A stretch of 15,838 nt of DNA, taken from assembly GCA_964429805.1 (NCBI GenBank), contig CAYSDH010000074.1:1-15838 (forward strand), in the 5' to 3' direction. The notes under the pieces are model-generated. The model saw only the letters and a program-made list of their open reading frames with translations. It was not told the DNA's origin and made no database searches. Positions 15,110 to 15,838 of the stretch are shown here, in pieces; position 1 is the first letter of the stretch, and each line of letters begins with the position of its first letter. Position numbers and translations under genes: made by a program. This stretch comes from CAYSDH01 sp964429805. GTDB lineage: Bacteria > Bacteroidota > Bacteroidia > Flavobacteriales_D > JABDKJ01.

Positions 15110-15582
15110 TGTTTATTGTTTAGTTCTGGTGTGTTTGTCGGGTCTGGAGCAATCACTGTTCCTTCTATGTTGAGAATAATAGTCTTTGGAATACCATTAG
15201 TCAAAATGGTCACTCCTTTTGATACATGACCTTTCTTCTTCTCTGAGTTAAACTCGATCGCAATCTCTCCTTTCTCACCTGGCAGAATAGGTTCTTTGGG
15301 CCAATCTTTAGTCACCGTGCATCCGCAACTAGGTTTGACAGAAGCAATAATCAGCGGTGCGTCACCCTTATTTTCGAAGGTAAAGGTGTGTGGTCTGCGC
15401 TCACCTTGGGTGATGGTACCAAACTTAAAAGTGGGCTCATCAAAGGTCATGATGGCGTGCTCCTTGGTCTCATCAGGATCGCTCTTGTTGATGACCATGT
15501 CAGAGCTAATCTCTCTGTTTTCATTTGTCAACTGACACGAGCATATCGTGCAGGCTATCACTATGAATAAAAAGAATCTCAT
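15106..15582 (-). CDS. DUF1573 lipoprotein
   Basis: The 158-residue protein has a lipoprotein signal ending ICSC (Cys16 lipidated) and one DUF1573 domain at about 44-148. That domain is an Ig-like beta-sandwich with the diagnostic FKFGTITQGE block, FENKGDAPLII at 69-79, and SCGCTV at 85-90 (Cys86, Cys88). DUF1573 proteins are abundant in Bacteroidota envelopes; their role is not established. Both ends are ATGA overlaps, with nusB upstream and yajC downstream, so expression should follow that unit. The CxC pair could be redox-active or metal-binding, but I see no proof of either. Confidence 0.88.
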   Translation of the reverse strand: MRFFLFIVIACTICSCQLTNENREISSDMVINKSDPDETKEHAIMTFDEPTFKFGTITQGERRPHTFTFENKGDAPLIIASVKPSCGCTVTKDWPKEPILPGEKGEIAIEFNSEKKKGHVSKGVTILTNGIPKTIILNIEGTVIAPDPTNTPELNNKQ

Positions 15583-15838
15583 GACTCGAGGAGTCCACGC
15601 CCCATTTTTTTGATTATTCCCTTGGCTTTCATTTCGGTAAAGAGCTTGTCTAAAATACCGTTGATGAACCCATTGCTTTTTGGTGTGCTGTAATACTTCG
15701 ATAGCTCGATGTACTCATTGAGCGTCACTTTCACAGGAATAAATTTGAAAGTTTTGGCTTCTGCCAAAGCCATTTTCATCAATATGATATCCATGAATGC
15801 GATACGCTCCAGATCCCAATTTTTGGTGTTGTCATCAA
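15579..15838 (-). CDS. nusB: Transcription antitermination protein NusB, C-terminal part (5' end outside window)
   Basis: The minus-strand frame stays open to the right edge; the visible 85 residues are the C terminus of NusB. Diagnostic text includes WDLERIAFMDIILMKMALAE, then PVKVTLNEYIELSKYYSTP and NGFINGILDKL, matching the NusB helical core that binds boxA RNA with S10 (NusE) in rRNA antitermination. An internal Met (15792-15794) is not the start, because family-conserved sequence (WDLERIAF) continues upstream of it. The stop overlaps the DUF1573 lipoprotein ATG by 4 bases, making nusB the first visible gene of the unit. Confidence 0.9.
   Translation of the reverse strand, partial: DDNTKNWDLERIAFMDIILMKMALAEAKTFKFIPVKVTLNEYIELSKYYSTPKSNGFINGILDKLFTEMKAKGIIKKMGRGLLES

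Overview
The window reads as a piece of a Bacteroidota chromosome (Flavobacteriia/Cytophagia-like), roughly mid-40s percent GC by eye. The evidence is two predicted type IX secretion clients: one ends in a gliding-motility-type (type B) C-terminal domain, the other in a Por (type A) sorting domain. Supporting signs are several lipoproteins with Cys lipoboxes, a Bacteroidota-style Lgt, candidate TAnnTTTG promoter elements, and A-rich rather than Shine-Dalgarno sequence before starts. No tRNA, rRNA, CRISPR array, insertion sequence or prophage gene was seen.

Layout. (1) 1-2484, plus strand: a possible tail of an upstream gene, then an outer-membrane lipoprotein of unknown role, an iron-sulfur APS reductase of the CysH family, and an extended SDR sugar-nucleotide epimerase/dehydratase. 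The last two share an ATGA junction. (2) 2474-4503, minus strand: a TerC-family membrane protein followed, in a TGATG junction, by a secreted DNA/RNA non-specific endonuclease with an extra C-terminal domain. This pair runs tail-to-tail into the SDR gene with an 11-base overlap. (3) 4504-7327: a divergent promoter region, then a large secreted multi-PKD surface protein. (4) 7328-7629: about 300 bases with a compact hairpin and no convincing gene. (5) 7630-10956, plus strand: mtaB, lgt and suhB in one overlapping transcription unit, ending in a perfect hairpin. (6) 10982-13505, minus strand: a large carboxypeptidase-regulatory-domain lipoprotein and, upstream of it, a small type A T9SS client. 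(7) 13631-15838, minus strand: nusB (partial), a DUF1573 lipoprotein, yajC, coaE and a YfiT/DinB-family protein. Three of the four junctions are 4-base ATGA overlaps; coaE lies 4 bases after yajC and apparently starts at a non-ATG codon.

How the genes relate. Most of the window is housekeeping (tRNA modification, lipoprotein maturation, CoA synthesis, Sec accessory, transcription antitermination) interleaved with surface and secreted proteins. Lgt would be the enzyme that lipidates the three predicted lipoproteins here. The least ordinary parts are the CysH-SDR pair, which has no sulfate-assimilation neighbours, and the nuclease with a C-terminal OB-like domain coupled to terC. No clearly new multi-gene system is evident. 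Several gene starts used here are trimmed from the longest open frame and explained per entry.
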